From Arthrospira sp. PCC 9108 (GTDB lineage: Bacteria > Cyanobacteriota > Cyanobacteriia > Cyanobacteriales > Microcoleaceae): a stretch of 64,000 nt of DNA. The position numbers were made by a program, and so were the translations under genes. Position 1 is the first letter of the stretch. The number at the start of each line of letters is the position of its first letter. Where the stretch lies: contig CP066886.1 in the NCBI GenBank assembly GCA_016745315.1, forward strand, positions 5,084,501-5,148,500, read 5' to 3'. Positions 44,865 through 57,500 of the stretch are shown here, piece after piece. The notes below the pieces were generated by a model, which worked only from the letters and a program-made list of their open reading frames with translations, was not told the origin of the DNA and did not search any database.

Positions 44865-45505
44865 TTATGGTTTGTTGCCTGTTTTCTCAGGTAAAGCGCT
44901 AAGGTTTCCTTGTACTTGATTAGGTGCTTCAGTTTTACCTGTGGTTAGTTCTCCTAGGTTATCGAGGGTAATTTCAGATTCAGCCGGAATACGAAACATT
45001 GAGTTATAGGTTCTAATACTCGCGGGTTTTTTGCTCCAGTAATGAGCAAAACACATAGCAAAGAATTAATCGAGAAAATTTGAGGAACTTTTAAACCAAT
45101 AAATCTTAGCTTCCTATCACCCGCGTTAGTTCCTGATGTGCGATATGTTCTCCATACTCCACCCATAGAGGCAGGAGCTTCTACAAAAATCTTTGTGTAC
45201 TCTATACGTTTCCATGACCTAACTCTAGCCCCTGGTATGATATTACGCCTATTAGCATTAGTTGATGTAGTTCCACTAACGGGAGGTCTCCAGATAGTTA
45301 AGTCTCGCACCAGGACGGGTTCCTGTGTTACGGCGTTATCGGATAGCGTATAAAGCAGCAACATAGGCATTGGGATAACATACTTTGATGTCTTGTCTAC
45401 TGGAGCCTCAACCATCAAACTCCTGCCGATACAAGTGCCTTTCGGTTCCGCTAGTTTAGCAACAAAATTTGCTTTATATTTATCGTAAGCATCATTTAAT
45501 GGCAT
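44865..45505 (-). CDS. Unknown 213-residue protein (copy B, frameshifted)
   Basis: Copy of 31586-32227. Base changes at ~45048-45056 (GCAAAACACATAGC against GCAAAAACATATAGC) shift the frame after FSINSLL, and the C-terminal 63 residues are in another frame. The N-terminal 150 residues are the same. Confidence 0.55.
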
Positions 45506-45585
45506 AATTTAACCTCATTAATTATCAAACAAAACTTTAGATAGGTAGACAACAATAGTGTTAATGTCTACCTAGTTAATGAACC

Positions 45586-45830
45586 CTAGTCAACAAAAAC
45601 AGCGATGGCTTGTACATCGATAGAGCCATCAGTAGCATCCCAAACATCATCAGTAGGGATTGTTAGGGATACTGTCACAGCTCCAGTTGCCATGTTGCGG
45701 GTATAAGCTGTAACTACCGTTACACCATTAGGGTTTCTAGTTGCGTTTATCTGTGCACGTTGAACTTGCTCGATAACTTCTAGCAATTGGTGTTCGAGAG
45801 TACAACATTAAGAGTTACTGGACTAGCCAT
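45586..45830 (-). CDS. Small beta-rich protein (copy B, frameshifted start)
   Basis: Copy of 32308-32553. Bases lost near 45802 (AGTACAACATT against AGTAGCACCATT) put the start region out of frame, and 66 residues from EVIEQVQRAQI onward are unchanged. Confidence 0.55.
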
Positions 45831-45948
45831 AATCATCACCTTTAATCAGTTAATACATAGAGCCTAGCATCATTAACTGAATTTGTCTGTTAACTATTTG
45901 ATATATCAGATGCTACATATATGTAGCTTCTATTCAATGAAAACTACA

Positions 45949-47646
45949 TTAAGCTGTAGTTGGTGGCTGACTCCCAGTTTTCATTTCTAACGACGTTCTA
46001 GTAGCTGTTCTGATTGCGTCATCTACCCACTTAGGTTTCTTCTCAAAATGTAAAGGAATTTTTACTTTAGACTTCCTAGGGTCTTTGTACGTTGCCAAAA
46101 CACTATTCTCTCCCATATCGATTTTGGCTTGTTCAAATTTATCAATTAATTCCCAGTTAAGTATTTTCACTTCACTGATATACATTTTGCTCTCTTTGAT
46201 TCTTTTCGCATTTTCCCTACCGCCAAAACCTTTACGTTCCTCAAATATCAAAGGATAAACAATTGAGGAACTTGTTAATTGTACTAAATCCTTACAAATT
46301 CTTTCAGCGTCAGATTTAGAGCTTTCATTCACAAAAAATGAAAATTTCCTACCATTTCGCATATTACAGGTTACTTTGATATTGCCTTTGGTAAATGCCG
46401 ATTTACTAGGTTGAGTAAATATCCTTTGTAATTTATCCCAGGTTATTTCGTGTCTTTCTACTGATGGGAGTTCTATTTGAGTTTTTTGTAGTTTTGACCG
46501 TCTTTCCTTAGTCCAATATGGAGGTTTTTCGTAATTGTACAAAATGAAGGTTAACTGAATTTTTAAATTACTGCTATTCGGAACTTCAGAGATATCACCC
46601 GACCCTACAAATTGACCAATATCTCTATTTCCTAATATCTCAGTTTGAGCTAATGCGTTGGTTACATTTTCCTGTAAATTACGCAAACTTGATACTAATC
46701 TAAAACGTTCGCTGCCGTTTTCTATAACCGCGCTAACTAACTGTTGCTGTCTATTTTCCTCAATGCGTTGTAACGCGATATATTCATCTAAGCCTTGAGC
46801 GACTAAAATAATCGCTTCTTTACAATTATCTGAGAATTCATCCCAAAATTCCTCTGAACTATCTTGGTTCCATATAGTGCTTAACTTGCCGTCATATTCT
46901 TCTGGTAATTTTTCTCTAGCGTCCCTTCTCTGTTTCCCAAAACTCCATTCTTCACCTTTTTCGTCACCCCACTTTTTCATCCTGTCTTTACCACCGGGAA
47001 CCATCGAAACGATACGTTTCGCAAGCGCTGAATGGCTTGCGGCTAAAAACATTTTAACAACCCGTCTACCATGTTTAAACAGTTGCCATGCTATAGCTTT
47101 CATAGCCATATTAAATGATTGCCTAACGTATGAACCAAAAGCTGATGATACTTCCCTAAGCATTTCAGGTCCCTTGCTTAAGGCAATGTGCATAGCAGCA
47201 GCTTTGTTGATAAATGCAATACCAATGGTAGGCAATACTCCACAAACTAATTTACCTGCCATATTACCCAAAAAACCGGCGGTAGTACTAATAAATTGAT
47301 TAGCAATATTCATCATATTTTTGTCTATCTGTTCATCTGATATATTCCAGTTGAAATTCCAAAAGCTGTCCCAATTAGAGGTAATAAATGTCGCTACTTT
47401 TTCAAAGCTAAAGCTAGAAAAGAACTTAGTAAGTCCCTCCCATAACCAACCCGCAAATGATTTACCCCACTGAACTACTTTTCCTGTGACTTTTGTCCAC
47501 AGCTTCCCAAACCATCCCATTTCCTCGGTTGATGTTCGTCGAGAAAAATTAACCTGTCTAACTCCATTCCGTCCAATTGCTGACCTAGTTTGACGACTGG
47601 ATAAGCCACGGGTTGTTCTTAGCATTCTTGCACTTCTGGCTACCAT
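45949..47646 (-). CDS. Large protein with membrane-active central region (copy B)
   Basis: 565 residues, with the same predicted sequence as 32672-34369. Being free of differences over 1.7 kb, while neighbouring genes carry indels, shows that the differences between copies are unevenly spread. It overlaps the stop of the upstream gene as TAATG. Confidence 0.65.
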   Translation of the reverse strand: MVARSARMLRTTRGLSSRQTRSAIGRNGVRQVNFSRRTSTEEMGWFGKLWTKVTGKVVQWGKSFAGWLWEGLTKFFSSFSFEKVATFITSNWDSFWNFNWNISDEQIDKNMMNIANQFISTTAGFLGNMAGKLVCGVLPTIGIAFINKAAAMHIALSKGPEMLREVSSAFGSYVRQSFNMAMKAIAWQLFKHGRRVVKMFLAASHSALAKRIVSMVPGGKDRMKKWGDEKGEEWSFGKQRRDAREKLPEEYDGKLSTIWNQDSSEEFWDEFSDNCKEAIILVAQGLDEYIALQRIEENRQQQLVSAVIENGSERFRLVSSLRNLQENVTNALAQTEILGNRDIGQFVGSGDISEVPNSSNLKIQLTFILYNYEKPPYWTKERRSKLQKTQIELPSVERHEITWDKLQRIFTQPSKSAFTKGNIKVTCNMRNGRKFSFFVNESSKSDAERICKDLVQLTSSSIVYPLIFEERKGFGGRENAKRIKESKMYISEVKILNWELIDKFEQAKIDMGENSVLATYKDPRKSKVKIPLHFEKKPKWVDDAIRTATRTSLEMKTGSQPPTTA

Positions 47647-49462
47647 TACAGAGTCTCCCTTAGTGGATTATCGCCGTCTATTAACTCGGTTTCTATCTTG
47701 ATATCAGGAAAGTCTTTTTTGAGCAATTCTTTGACTTTATTGGTTTCCTGTTCTCTAATCTCATCCTGTTTTTTCATTGAATCATATAACCGCGTTAAAT
47801 CGGCTAATATGTCTTTTGATGGGTCATTACCATTAACTTGTAAAGTACCTTGCGCTCTAACTATTGAGAATATTTCCTTTATTTGATTTAAGGCTGTCTC
47901 TAGTGTTTCTTTCGCGTTCTTTTGATTAGTGATTTTAACTTTACTTTCGTTAGGTTCTAGTAGTTCCTCAAAATTATCAGCCTCTGGAGTGAAAGCTGTT
48001 TTTAGTTTCTCGTATTTTTCCTCAGTTTTAAAGCCTAAATAGTCTAATATTTCCGAGACTTCCCTACCAGCTTTAAAGGCTGCTGCGTGAGCCAAACCTG
48101 CTTCATGTAAGCAGGTTAACACAGCGTTTTGTGTAACCTGATGAGAGATGGCAATTTCCATAACCAGCCCGAAAATTTCAGCTATAGATTCTGCAATATT
48201 AGGCAATTTTATTGTTACTTCTTCTTGTTCTTCTGATAGAAGATTGATATCATTAATTTCTACCTTTACCTCAAATTCCCCCACCTCTCATCATCGATGT
48301 CAAATCTGTACATTAACCACTCTGGCAATGTTTTAATTTCTTTAATTCCATTATCAGGATTATCGGCATCTACTGTTATTTTTGTAGGCATTTCAGCCGG
48401 AAAGGATTCAGGGTCTAGGAACTCGTAAATCCTTCTAATCATTCCACAGCATTCTTCATTCATGTCTGGTATTGTGATTTGACGAACGTTGTTTTCTGGC
48501 GGCAAATAATCTTTATCTTCAGACAGAATCCATAGTTTATAGCTATAATTACGGGTGTTCTCCCAAATTCGTGGACCGTCTAAAGAAGTATAGTTTAATC
48601 TAGTACTCGTAGGAAATACTGGATACCAGCGTGTATTTTCATACGACCTACCTCGATAGGCGTCCCACAATACGTCAGACTCATATTCGTAGTATGATTG
48701 ATGACCTCTATCAATATATGGAACTTCCCATAAATGTATATATTCTAACATTGCTTCCGGGTCTTTAGTCCAAACAGTTGTTACGTCTGTCCAGGTTGTG
48801 GCTGGAGTTAAACGGTAAAAGATAGACCCAAATAATGGACTAATCATAAGCCTATTTGGATCACGACATGAAGCGTTATATTCAGAGTTATAAAAACTAT
48901 TAAAGCCACTTCCATATAATGAAACTCTTTCACAACCTGAATTCATATAGTAAGGTTTTAACGGGTATAACTTACGATGTTTAATATAATCATTATGTAC
49001 AATTATCGGCTCTTCGTAATTGTACTCTGAATCATGCCATGATTCTTCCCACTCTATAAAGACATCTAATCCAATCTTATTAAGTCTAAAATTTGACGTT
49101 GTTGCTTCTTGCCTTCTCCACCAATGCCTATTAATACTAGATGTTCCACTGCTAAGTCTACTATTTACTATTTGAGCAAAAATCATTAAATGCCATTTAT
49201 TATTATTTTTAACAGGATAATCACGAGGGTCTGGCATTTCGTTCCCCGGTTTTGGTGGTTGCCTTCCTTTATCATCATCTACCTCGTCACCGCTATTAGG
49301 ACCGCCAAAACTGTTACCAGCACCACCGCCGCCGCTTCTGCCACCCCCAAAACCAGGTCTCCTACCAAACCCACGCGGTTTTTTACCTCCCTTTGGTTCA
49401 TCTCTCTTTGGTGGCTCCCTAGTAGGACCTGGGTCCCATGGGTTAATTGTGTTTCTAACCAT
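47646..49462 (-). CDS. Large Tyr/Trp-rich protein (copy B, frameshifted)
   Basis: Copy of 34369-36183. The N-terminus here is probably correct: MVRNTINPWDPGPTREPPKR then EPKGGKKPRGFGRRPGFGGG, a basic Pro/Gly-rich tail. One C is lost near 48281, splitting it into 398- and 212-residue frames. Combining the copies gives an intact gene of ~605 residues. Confidence 0.6.
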
Positions 49463-49528
49463 TTAAATAATCACATTAAAGTAGTAATATTATACTAACA
49501 AATAATTTATTAATAGGTGGTTAAAATC

Positions 49529-50322
49529 ATGAGAGGTATTAAAAATATCACGGCTAATATCAACGCTGCTAACTGGAGTAACGCCATAGAGTTATTTAAC
49601 GGGACTATTTTAGAATCATTAATGACAGAAAGATATAAATATGATATCGGTATTTACAGCTATATATCATCGTTAAACGCTAGATGTTACACTCCCAGTA
49701 TTGCACAATCACAAATCCCCACAATTTACCCGGAAGATAGCTATTACCAACGGTGGAAAAAAAACAGGAAGTGTTGCAGGGAGCGGTAGATTTACAGATA
49801 TTTTATGGGAATATGGCAACAGAAAACGGGTTAAATTTAGGGATTGTCAAATTGCCATATTATGGAGGCATTCACACCGAAAACCTGTTAATTGAATTAA
49901 TCACTAATCAAAACGAAGGTTTAGCAATTGATAGCAACTCAATAGTTAAAGCTAGGTGTTTAACTCAGTTACATAACAATGATTCTATTAATATTTTGGG
50001 CATGGCTGAATATCAACTCGATACAGTTCCTCAAACCCCTACATTGACACAACCCGAAAATTTTGGGGTGACAATAGGCAATACCCCCACATTAGTTAGA
50101 CCCTCAAATATTAATCGGTATAGGTTGCACTTACAAAACGTAGGTTCTGTAGGGGTATGGTTTTGTCACGGTGATATCAGTAACTGTGTACCTTATCAAT
50201 GCCTATATTTACCTCCTAACGCTGGGTGGGATGATGAACTAAAATCAACAGCTTCTATCTATGCTATAACTGAGGATAGCGTAACCAATATTGTTGGATT
50301 AGAACAAACAATAAATTGGTAA
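49529..50322 (+). CDS. Rightward-arm ~265-residue protein (copy B, frameshifted)
   Basis: Copy of 36250-37042 with a clean N-terminus (MRGIKNITANINAANWSNAI, ATG at 49529 after AGGTGG) and a clean C-terminal 185 residues. The only break is the eight-A run at 49757-49764. See the copy A entry for the product. Confidence 0.6.
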
Positions 50323-50348
50323 ATTGTACTTTGATTTAGGAGTTTATT

Positions 50349-50697
50349 ATGAGTTTCTCAGTTTACAGTTTTATTGTCAATTTAGACACTCTAAACATTA
50401 GCAGTAAAATACAGGGAACACCGACAACTACAGCGATAAGTTTGACTGCTAACACTATCACGGAAGTTGTGCCTATCAATGCTACCAGTAACGGTAGAAC
50501 GGTGTTTGTAGAAGAATCGGTCAAATACCAATGTACATCTAATATTTGACCCTACAGGTGATAGCGTGTCAGACGCTGCATTTTCGGTTAAGCCAGGTGA
50601 TACCATCTCAATAACGTGGGGTAGAACTGAGTTACAGGCGATAGCAGAATCTAGCGCTAGTATCAGCGTTACAATTATCGAATATATCAATATGTAA
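50349..50697 (+). CDS. Small beta-sandwich-like protein (copy B, frameshifted)
   Basis: Copy of 37069-37417. The first 54 residues are clean, to NATSNGRTVFV. One extra base at ~50511 then shifts the frame, and the remainder (NTNVHLIFDPTGDSVSDAA onward) is intact in another frame. Confidence 0.6.
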
Positions 50698-50763
50698 TCA
50701 TCAAATGAATGGCTAGTATTAAGTTATTAGCCATTTATTTGATTACTCAATATAGAGGCAGTT

Positions 50764-52862
50764 ATGACTAATTTCAACATTTACTCTAGTAAGTTTGGGC
50801 AATCAACCGATGACTTGCCAGAAGGTGAAGTTAATCTGTATTTAACTAATGAACGGATACAAGCAGTTATTGACTCCAATACTAATTTAGTCAAATTAAC
50901 TGAGTTAATTTGGAATAATATTATTAATAAACCTGGCACTTTCCCCCATCTACTCATTCCCATAGCTGGACTGAAATAACGTCCAAACCGTCTACGTTTA
51001 CTCCATCAGAACATACACATACTATTGCTAATGTTACAGGACTTCAAAGTACATTAGACGGTAAAGAGCCTACTTTTACCAAAAGTACAGCATTTAACAA
51101 AAATTTTGGAACAACTATTGGAACTGTTACAGAAGGTAACGATGTCAGATTATCAAATGCTAGAACACCAACTAGCCATACACATACCTTATCTCAAATA
51201 ACAAATTCAGGTAATGTTGCTGCCATTGATACAAATGGCAGTACATCTAACTATTTACGCGGCGATGGTGTTTGGGTAACACCTCCTAATACAACCTATT
51301 CTGCGGGAACTGGCTTAACTTTAGTAGGAACTGAGTTTAGAAACACCGCCCCAAACGTATCCACCAACCTCTCTACAAGCACTACAAGCAATACGTTAAC
51401 CGTTAACAGTTCTGACGGTACTAATGCTGTATTACCTGCTGCTACAACAACCGTTGCAGGTGTAATGTCGAACGCTGATAAGACAAAGCTGGATGGGATT
51501 GCGACAGGCGCACAAGTAAATGTAGCAACTAATTTAGGAGTAACAGCAGGAACAACAGCAGGTCCTGTAGTTACATCATCAACAGGAACTAATGTTACTT
51601 TACCTACAGCTAGTGCAACTAATTCAGGGATAATTACAACTGGGAATCAGACATGGACAGGAGTTAAAACATTTAATTCATTAATTACCGGGTCAATAAG
51701 TGGAAACGCCGGAACAGCAACAGCACTTCAAACTGCTAGAACAATTAATGGGACTTCGTTTAATGGTAGTGCCAATATAACAATAACTGCCAATACTCCT
51801 AATACATTAACAAATGGTACGGGATTAACTGGAAATAATTTTAATGGGAGTACTGCCACAACATGGGCGGTTGCTTATGGCACTACAGCAAACACAGCCT
51901 GTCAAGGTAATGATAGTAGATTATCTGACGCTAGGACTCCCACAACGCACACACATTCAAATATTACATTAACTGCAGGTGATGGTTGATCCGGAGGAGG
52001 AACTTTAGCAGCTAATAGAACAATTAATGTAGATTCAACTGTAGTTAGAACTACAGGTAATCAAACTTTAACAGGAATTAAAACATTTAACATAACAAAT
52101 AATCCAGTAACTTTTGCAACTAATGAAAGTTTTCCTGATGGAAATATGCTTATTGATTTTAATGTTTGGAGGGGGTTTGACATCCGCCGGATAGGCTCTA
52201 CTGCTGGTTCGGCAAGTTTAGTACTAAATAGTAGAGTTGGAGGAAATAGCTGGGCGTTTTCTCATCAAGGGAATTATTCTATGCAATTAGAAGCAGATAA
52301 TAATCCTAGAGTATTTATATATCATGGTATTAATTTTCATCAAAGCGATTGGCGAGCTGTTCCTAACGATAGATGTTCAATACAAGTATACAACGGACAG
52401 ACATATTTTACAAAGAGCTCAACTCTTTCTTCATCATCTGGAGTACATACTAGATTTAGAGTAGGAGACACAAATGTATCTTATATTAACGATAATGGAG
52501 ACTACGTTAAAGGTAGCTCTGATCTTAAATTCAAAACACTTTTATCAAAACCAACTCTAGGGTTAAGCGAAATTAACGCATTGACAGTCACGTGGTTTAA
52601 GTATAATGAACTTGCAGCATTTCATGGCTTTAATCCAAGTACAGAACAATTTGGGTTAATTGCTCAAGAAGTACAAAATATATACCCTAACGCAGTTGAA
52701 GTGGTTAAAAATGACCATACAGATAGTCCTGAAGTTGACGACAAAAAAATAGATTACTTAACAATCATGTATGATAAACTGATACCATTAGTGATTGCGG
52801 CAATTCAGGAATTATCAGAAAAAATCGACAAATTGGAAAATATGCTAAACACTCAACAATAA
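50764..52862 (+). pseudogene. Tail-fibre-like protein with S74 domain (copy B)
   Basis: Copy of 37484-39584 with fewer errors. After the shared C-run shift (~50945), one frame runs from THSHSWTEITSKPSTF through the fibre repeats to the shared TGA at ~51987-51989, then continues in the same frame through GGGTLAANRTINVDSTVVR and the S74 domain to NMLNTQQ. So here only two lesions, both shared with copy A, separate it from a complete ~699-codon fibre gene. Confidence 0.82.
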
Positions 52863-52873
52863 ATTAACAGATA

Positions 52874-53226
52874 ATGCCTAATGCACTTGATATATCTGAA
52901 AGTAATTGGTTTAAAGTTTATGAACTTAATTTCAGGATAGAAGATGATAGCTACACGGTACTAAAAAATTACCTGACATTTCTGGCAGTAAATTTATCAG
53001 GATATTATTTGACGCTGACAGTGTACCCGTGTACTGGAAAATGGCAGGGTGGTTAAAATTTTACACATACAATGATGTGAAGCAGAATATGATGGTTAAA
53101 CGTGAAATTATATGGCTTAATGAATATCAAATAATTGAATCACCGCCGTACAGCAATTTTTACGCTTCATTTTCTCCACTAGAAAGAATTAAATGGTTTA
53201 CACTTCATTTTTGGAAATTAATATAA
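52874..53226 (+). CDS. Small protein after the fibre gene (copy B, frameshifted)
   Basis: Copy of 39596-39949. N-terminal MPNALDISESNWFKVYELNF is clean. The break is in the TACTAAAAAATTACC region near 52965, after which the product continues in another frame to FTLHFWKLI. Confidence 0.5.
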
Positions 53227-53481
53227 ATGAACTTGGTAATAGTTGAATTAGGGTTAATTATTGTCGCGATTATTATCAGTATGTTCATTACGCATACAGG
53301 AAACCTAATTATTGAGAATAGGTTAGACGGTATCCAAAATAGCCTAAATTATTTGATTAGATATGTTAATGATTTTATGCCATCAACAGTTTGTAAAAAA
53401 CAGTTAGAAGATAAAAAGCAATCACCCCCTCTTCCAATTAACAGAGATGATATTGATGATGATGGTTGGAGAAAACCCTAA
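53227..53481 (+). CDS. Small single-pass membrane protein (copy B)
   Basis: 84 residues, MNLVIVELGLIIVAIIISMF to NRDDIDDDGWRKP. Its ATG directly follows the preceding TAA. The membrane helix is at residues 3-24. Probably the correct version of 39950-40210. Confidence 0.6.
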   Translation: MNLVIVELGLIIVAIIISMFITHTGNLIIENRLDGIQNSLNYLIRYVNDFMPSTVCKKQLEDKKQSPPLPINRDDIDDDGWRKP

Positions 53482-53584
53482 CACCTAACACCTAACCCAA
53501 TAACTTAAATGGCCCCCTATGGTTTCTAACTGTAGGGGGTGCTTGCATATTTTTTGTTAACAGGAGTGCTGCAACAGGAGTGCT

Positions 53585-54351
53585 GGAAGTTTATATGAAT
53601 GCTTGCCTCTAATTTACCCACAATAAACACCCTAAGCCAAAACCTTAACCCGTCTATTAGGGGTAATCATCCTGTGCGGAACCCAGTACCCCTATAAATT
53701 GGAGACTTGTCTAGCGGTATGTAGGTATCGGTTTCGATGGGGAATCAATTCCCTAGGATTATGTAGGTATCAGCGAGAGATGACGAAACAAGTTACCAGG
53801 TGAAAAGTTGTTTGGGGGTATCGGGTTGGTTCCGGTAGGAGATAGTTTAGATTATGCGATCGCATTTTGTTGGTAGTGAGTAGGCTCCTCAAGATTTCAC
53901 CAATAATCTGGTTCCCTATGGGAGTCAGGTAGGCGGTCTGATATCGTTGTACATTGATAGGGGTATCGTTGTACATTGATAACCTAGTAGGTTCCCCTAT
54001 GGGTTGTTTTTGAGCCATATCCTCCCCCTAACCGAAACAAGCACTATTGGGGAAACGAACGATGTGATAGCAGTCAATGGTTCGTTACGAACCGATAGGC
54101 TTGCCATTGACGGGTATCACGAGAGAGTTACCCTATCGGTGTTTGGTTAGGGGGTGGTATGGGTATTTGACAGATTGATTAAGTTGTGCTTGTTGACTGA
54201 GTAATCATCCTATTGACAGAATTATTTTCCTATGCTAGGACTAGATTGTGAGTAACATTTGAGTAACTAGGCATAGTTATCGGGTTGAGTAATAACCCGC
54301 TATCGCTGTTAGGATAAGGGTTTATACTAAACTGGGGCGGAAGGATTCAGA
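53585..54351 (-). repeat. Long inverted repeat, right arm (IR-R, copy B)
   Basis: Same content as 40307-41076, including the nested palindrome, the paired 18-bp sites (here spaced 22) and the att core. There is no left arm in unit B. It fills 53482-54331, where no gene is seen. Confidence 0.9.
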
Positions 54352-54404
54352 ACCTCCGAATGGCGGGACCAAAACCCGCTGCCTTACCGCTTGGCGACGC
54401 CCCA
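54332..54404 (-). tRNA. trnQ-UUG: tRNA-Gln(UUG), copy B (chromosomal position)
   Basis: Same as 41057-41128 but 73 bases: the T-loop has one extra base (GGTTCTGAATCC in place of GGTTCGAATCC). Anticodon TTG between GCGGG and CCCGC. This is the original locus beside the intact kinase gene, so the extra base is probably a sequence error. The element integrated at the 3' end and restored it. Confidence 0.87.
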
Positions 54405-54524
54405 ATAATCTCTCAGCTTTATTATCATATCAATACTCACCCCGGTTTTGTCAAGTGTTTTGGGAAATTTTTTTTCAGCCCCTGATATCTACCAGACATC
54501 CAAAGCAATCAGAGGCTTTCCACT

Positions 54525-57500
54525 TTAATGAGTTTGCTTGAGTTCCGGGGGTGGTTCAATGGGAATCTGAATGGCAAAAGTGCAGCCCTCGCCTGGCTGT
54601 GAGATACATTTCAGGCTTCCTCCGTGCTTTTCAACAATAATCCGGTAACTAATTGATAGTCCCAGTCCGGTCCCCTTCCCAACGGGTTTAGTGGTAAAAA
54701 ATGGATCAAACAGTCGATTTTTTAAATCATCGGGAATACCTGAGCCATTGTCATGAACCTGAATCAACACCTGTTTACTTTTGGATTCGGGAGGTTTGAT
54801 GATCCCTTCTGAGGTGGTTTTGATTACATCAGAAGCGGGAAGGGGAAATAAGTTAGACCCAGAGCTAATGGATACGACTTCGGTGGTAATGGTGATTATA
54901 CGGGGGTCTGTTTGGTTATCTAAAGCATCGATCGCATTGCTGAGAATATTCATAAACACCTGGTTAAGCTGTCCCGCATAACATTCCACCCTAGGAAGTT
55001 GACCATATTTTTTAACCACTTCAATACCAGAACTACTACCTTTTGCTTTCAGGCGGTTTTGCAGAATCAATAAAGTGCTATCAATACCCTCGTGAATATC
55101 CACCGGCTTCATGTCCGCCTCATCTAAACGGGAGAAGTTCCGCAGAGATACAACAATTTGGCGAATGCGATCGGCTCCCATTTCCATGGAAGACAGGATT
55201 TTCGGTAAATCCTCTACCAAAAAGTCTAGGTCAATCTCCTCTATGCGTTCTTGGATAACTTCCAGAGGTTCAGGATATTGTTCTTGATACAGTTCGACTA
55301 ATTCCAGCATATCCTTAGTATAATCGCGGGCATAGGTGAGGTTGCCATAAATAAAATTCACCGGGTTATTAATTTCGTGGGCTACCCCCGCCACCATTTG
55401 TCCTAAACTAGACATTTTTTCACTTTGAATTAATTGTGACTCTTTTTGTTGCAAGTCCTGGAGAGCCTCGCTTAGGTGGAAGGCTTGAGTTTGGGCGGCT
55501 AAGGCGGCGGCTCTAGTTTGGGCGTAAAGTTCCGCTTGGTCAATGGCGATCGCTAATTGATCTACTACGGCTCGCAATAGTTCTACATCACTATCTATCC
55601 AATCGCGAGGATTATTATATTGATTACAGACCACAGCCCCCCGCTGTCCCGATCGCGTCTCCAGGGGTAGTAAAATTTCCGAAGCAATTCCCGCCTCCTC
55701 CAGTAACCCCCTGGTAGTTGCATCTAAAACGGTTGTATCTTGTAAATTATTAACCTGTACTGTTTCCCGCTTACAGATTTTATTAGCCAACCAGCCAATT
55801 TTATCCGAGGGGTAATCTTCTAAAACCTTTGATAAAGAAGGCGATCGCGATTCGTGAGTAATGGCAAAATTATGTCTGTTCGGTTGAGTGGGTAAATACC
55901 ACAAAAAATGGCATTGGTCGATTTGTAGAACACTGCGGATCTCCTGAACTGCTGTTCCCAAAATTGTGTCAATATCTAGGGAATTGCGGATTTGACTAGC
56001 CAAGCGAAATAGTAAGGCTTCCCTACGGCTTTGCAATTCTTCGCGGGCTTTTACCCGGTCAATTCCCACAGCGATCGCATTAGCAATCCAACCTAGCACA
56101 TCCTGAACTTGCGGAGATAATGGATTAGAACTACAAATAGCCATCATTCCCATTAACCGCCCTTCTACCACCAGTGGGACTTCTAAGGTTTGGTGAGAAA
56201 CCTGTATTATTTGTTGAGACACTTGGGATAGTTCATGGTTCAATAGCTGCGGTGTGGGTGCTTTCAGGGTAACAATTCCCGCCCCGGCTTGTCTTTCGAG
56301 TTGATTAGTTTGATTGTTTATGGTCCATATCGATACCCCGGCGACCTGTAAATATTGATCCATTGCTTTCGCGCAACGATTCAGAATAGTTGGTATTGTG
56401 CCACCTTGTCCTAGGGCTTTCCCAACTTCGGCTTCTAGTAGAGAAAGGTGCGATCGCTCCCGCAGGATTTCTTCTGCTTGTTTGCGTTCAGTAATATCAC
56501 GAGATATAGATACGATTTCTTGGATATCATTATTGTCATGATTGCGGATAGCGTGAGAAGTCGTTTCAAACCATATAAAACTACCATCAGAACGCCGAAC
56601 TCGATAACTTACCGTATCCACATCAGAATCACTTAATAAGGTCTGGTGAGATTTCTGGATGCGCTCTATATCATCAGAGTGGAAAAATTTATAAGCCGAA
56701 ATTCCTATTAATTCTTCAGGTTCATAACCTAGTAAATCTCGACAAGCTGGCGAGGCATAAAGATAAATCCCCTCAGCATCATGTCGGGAGATTAAGTCCG
56801 TAGCATGATCTGCTAACAGACGGTAGCGAGCTTCACTTTCTCGCAAAGCATCTTCCGACTGCTTCCGTTCGGTAATATCAGTTTGAATACCAATAAAATG
56901 GGTGAGTTTTCCTTGATGGTCTCGTACCGGAGAAATAGCTAGTTCATTCCAGAAGCAGCTACCATCTTTCCGATAATTTTTTAAGTTCACTTTACATCCT
57001 TTTTCTTGCTTGATGGCTCGTCTAATAATAGCAATTGAATCTCGATTAGTGTCTGGGCCTTGGAGAAACCTACAGTTTTGACCAACTACCTCTTCTTTAG
57101 TATACCCAGTTAGCTTTTCAAAACCTGCATTACAGTAAATAATTTGCAGATCATTGTTGCTGCTTTCCGAAATCACAATACCATTAGGACTAGCTTCGAT
57201 CGCCCGCTGCAATAAATGCAACATTTCTTCCGACTGTTTCCGATTAGTAATATCAATCCCACAGCCTAATATATATTTGAGAGAGCCATCTGGATGCAGA
57301 ATTGCACTATTTGACCAAGACACTAAATAGGCTTCTCCATCAGCTCCTTTCCACTGGTTCTCACACTGTCTAGGAAAATGACCCATCCTCATACTATTCG
57401 ATTGCACATGATGAGATGATTGGGGCGGTTCGTCCAACTCAATGGCTGCTAAACCCCAATCAAATCCCTCCCACTCTTGATCAAAAATTGATAATCCTAA

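Larger units (their letters stand above)
41626..54901 (+). repeat. Tandem duplication, unit B (13.28 kb)
   Basis: Begins at the junction ...GTGATTATAC|ATATAGGAAA..., where kinase sequence (equivalent to 54901) meets ATPase sequence (equivalent to 28356). Only one shared base (C) is visible at the joint, so homologous recombination between repeats does not explain it. Confidence 0.95.

Noticed and set aside
23944..54351. Ordinary tailed (Caudovirales-type) prophage
   Set aside because: Only the fibre resembles tailed-phage genes. No terminase, portal, capsid, protease or tape measure is found.
41626..54351. Second independent integration of the same element
   Set aside because: Unit B lacks the recombinase, attL and IR-L, and begins in mid-gene. 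It repeats host kinase sequence, so it is a tandem duplication (or assembly repeat), not a second insertion.
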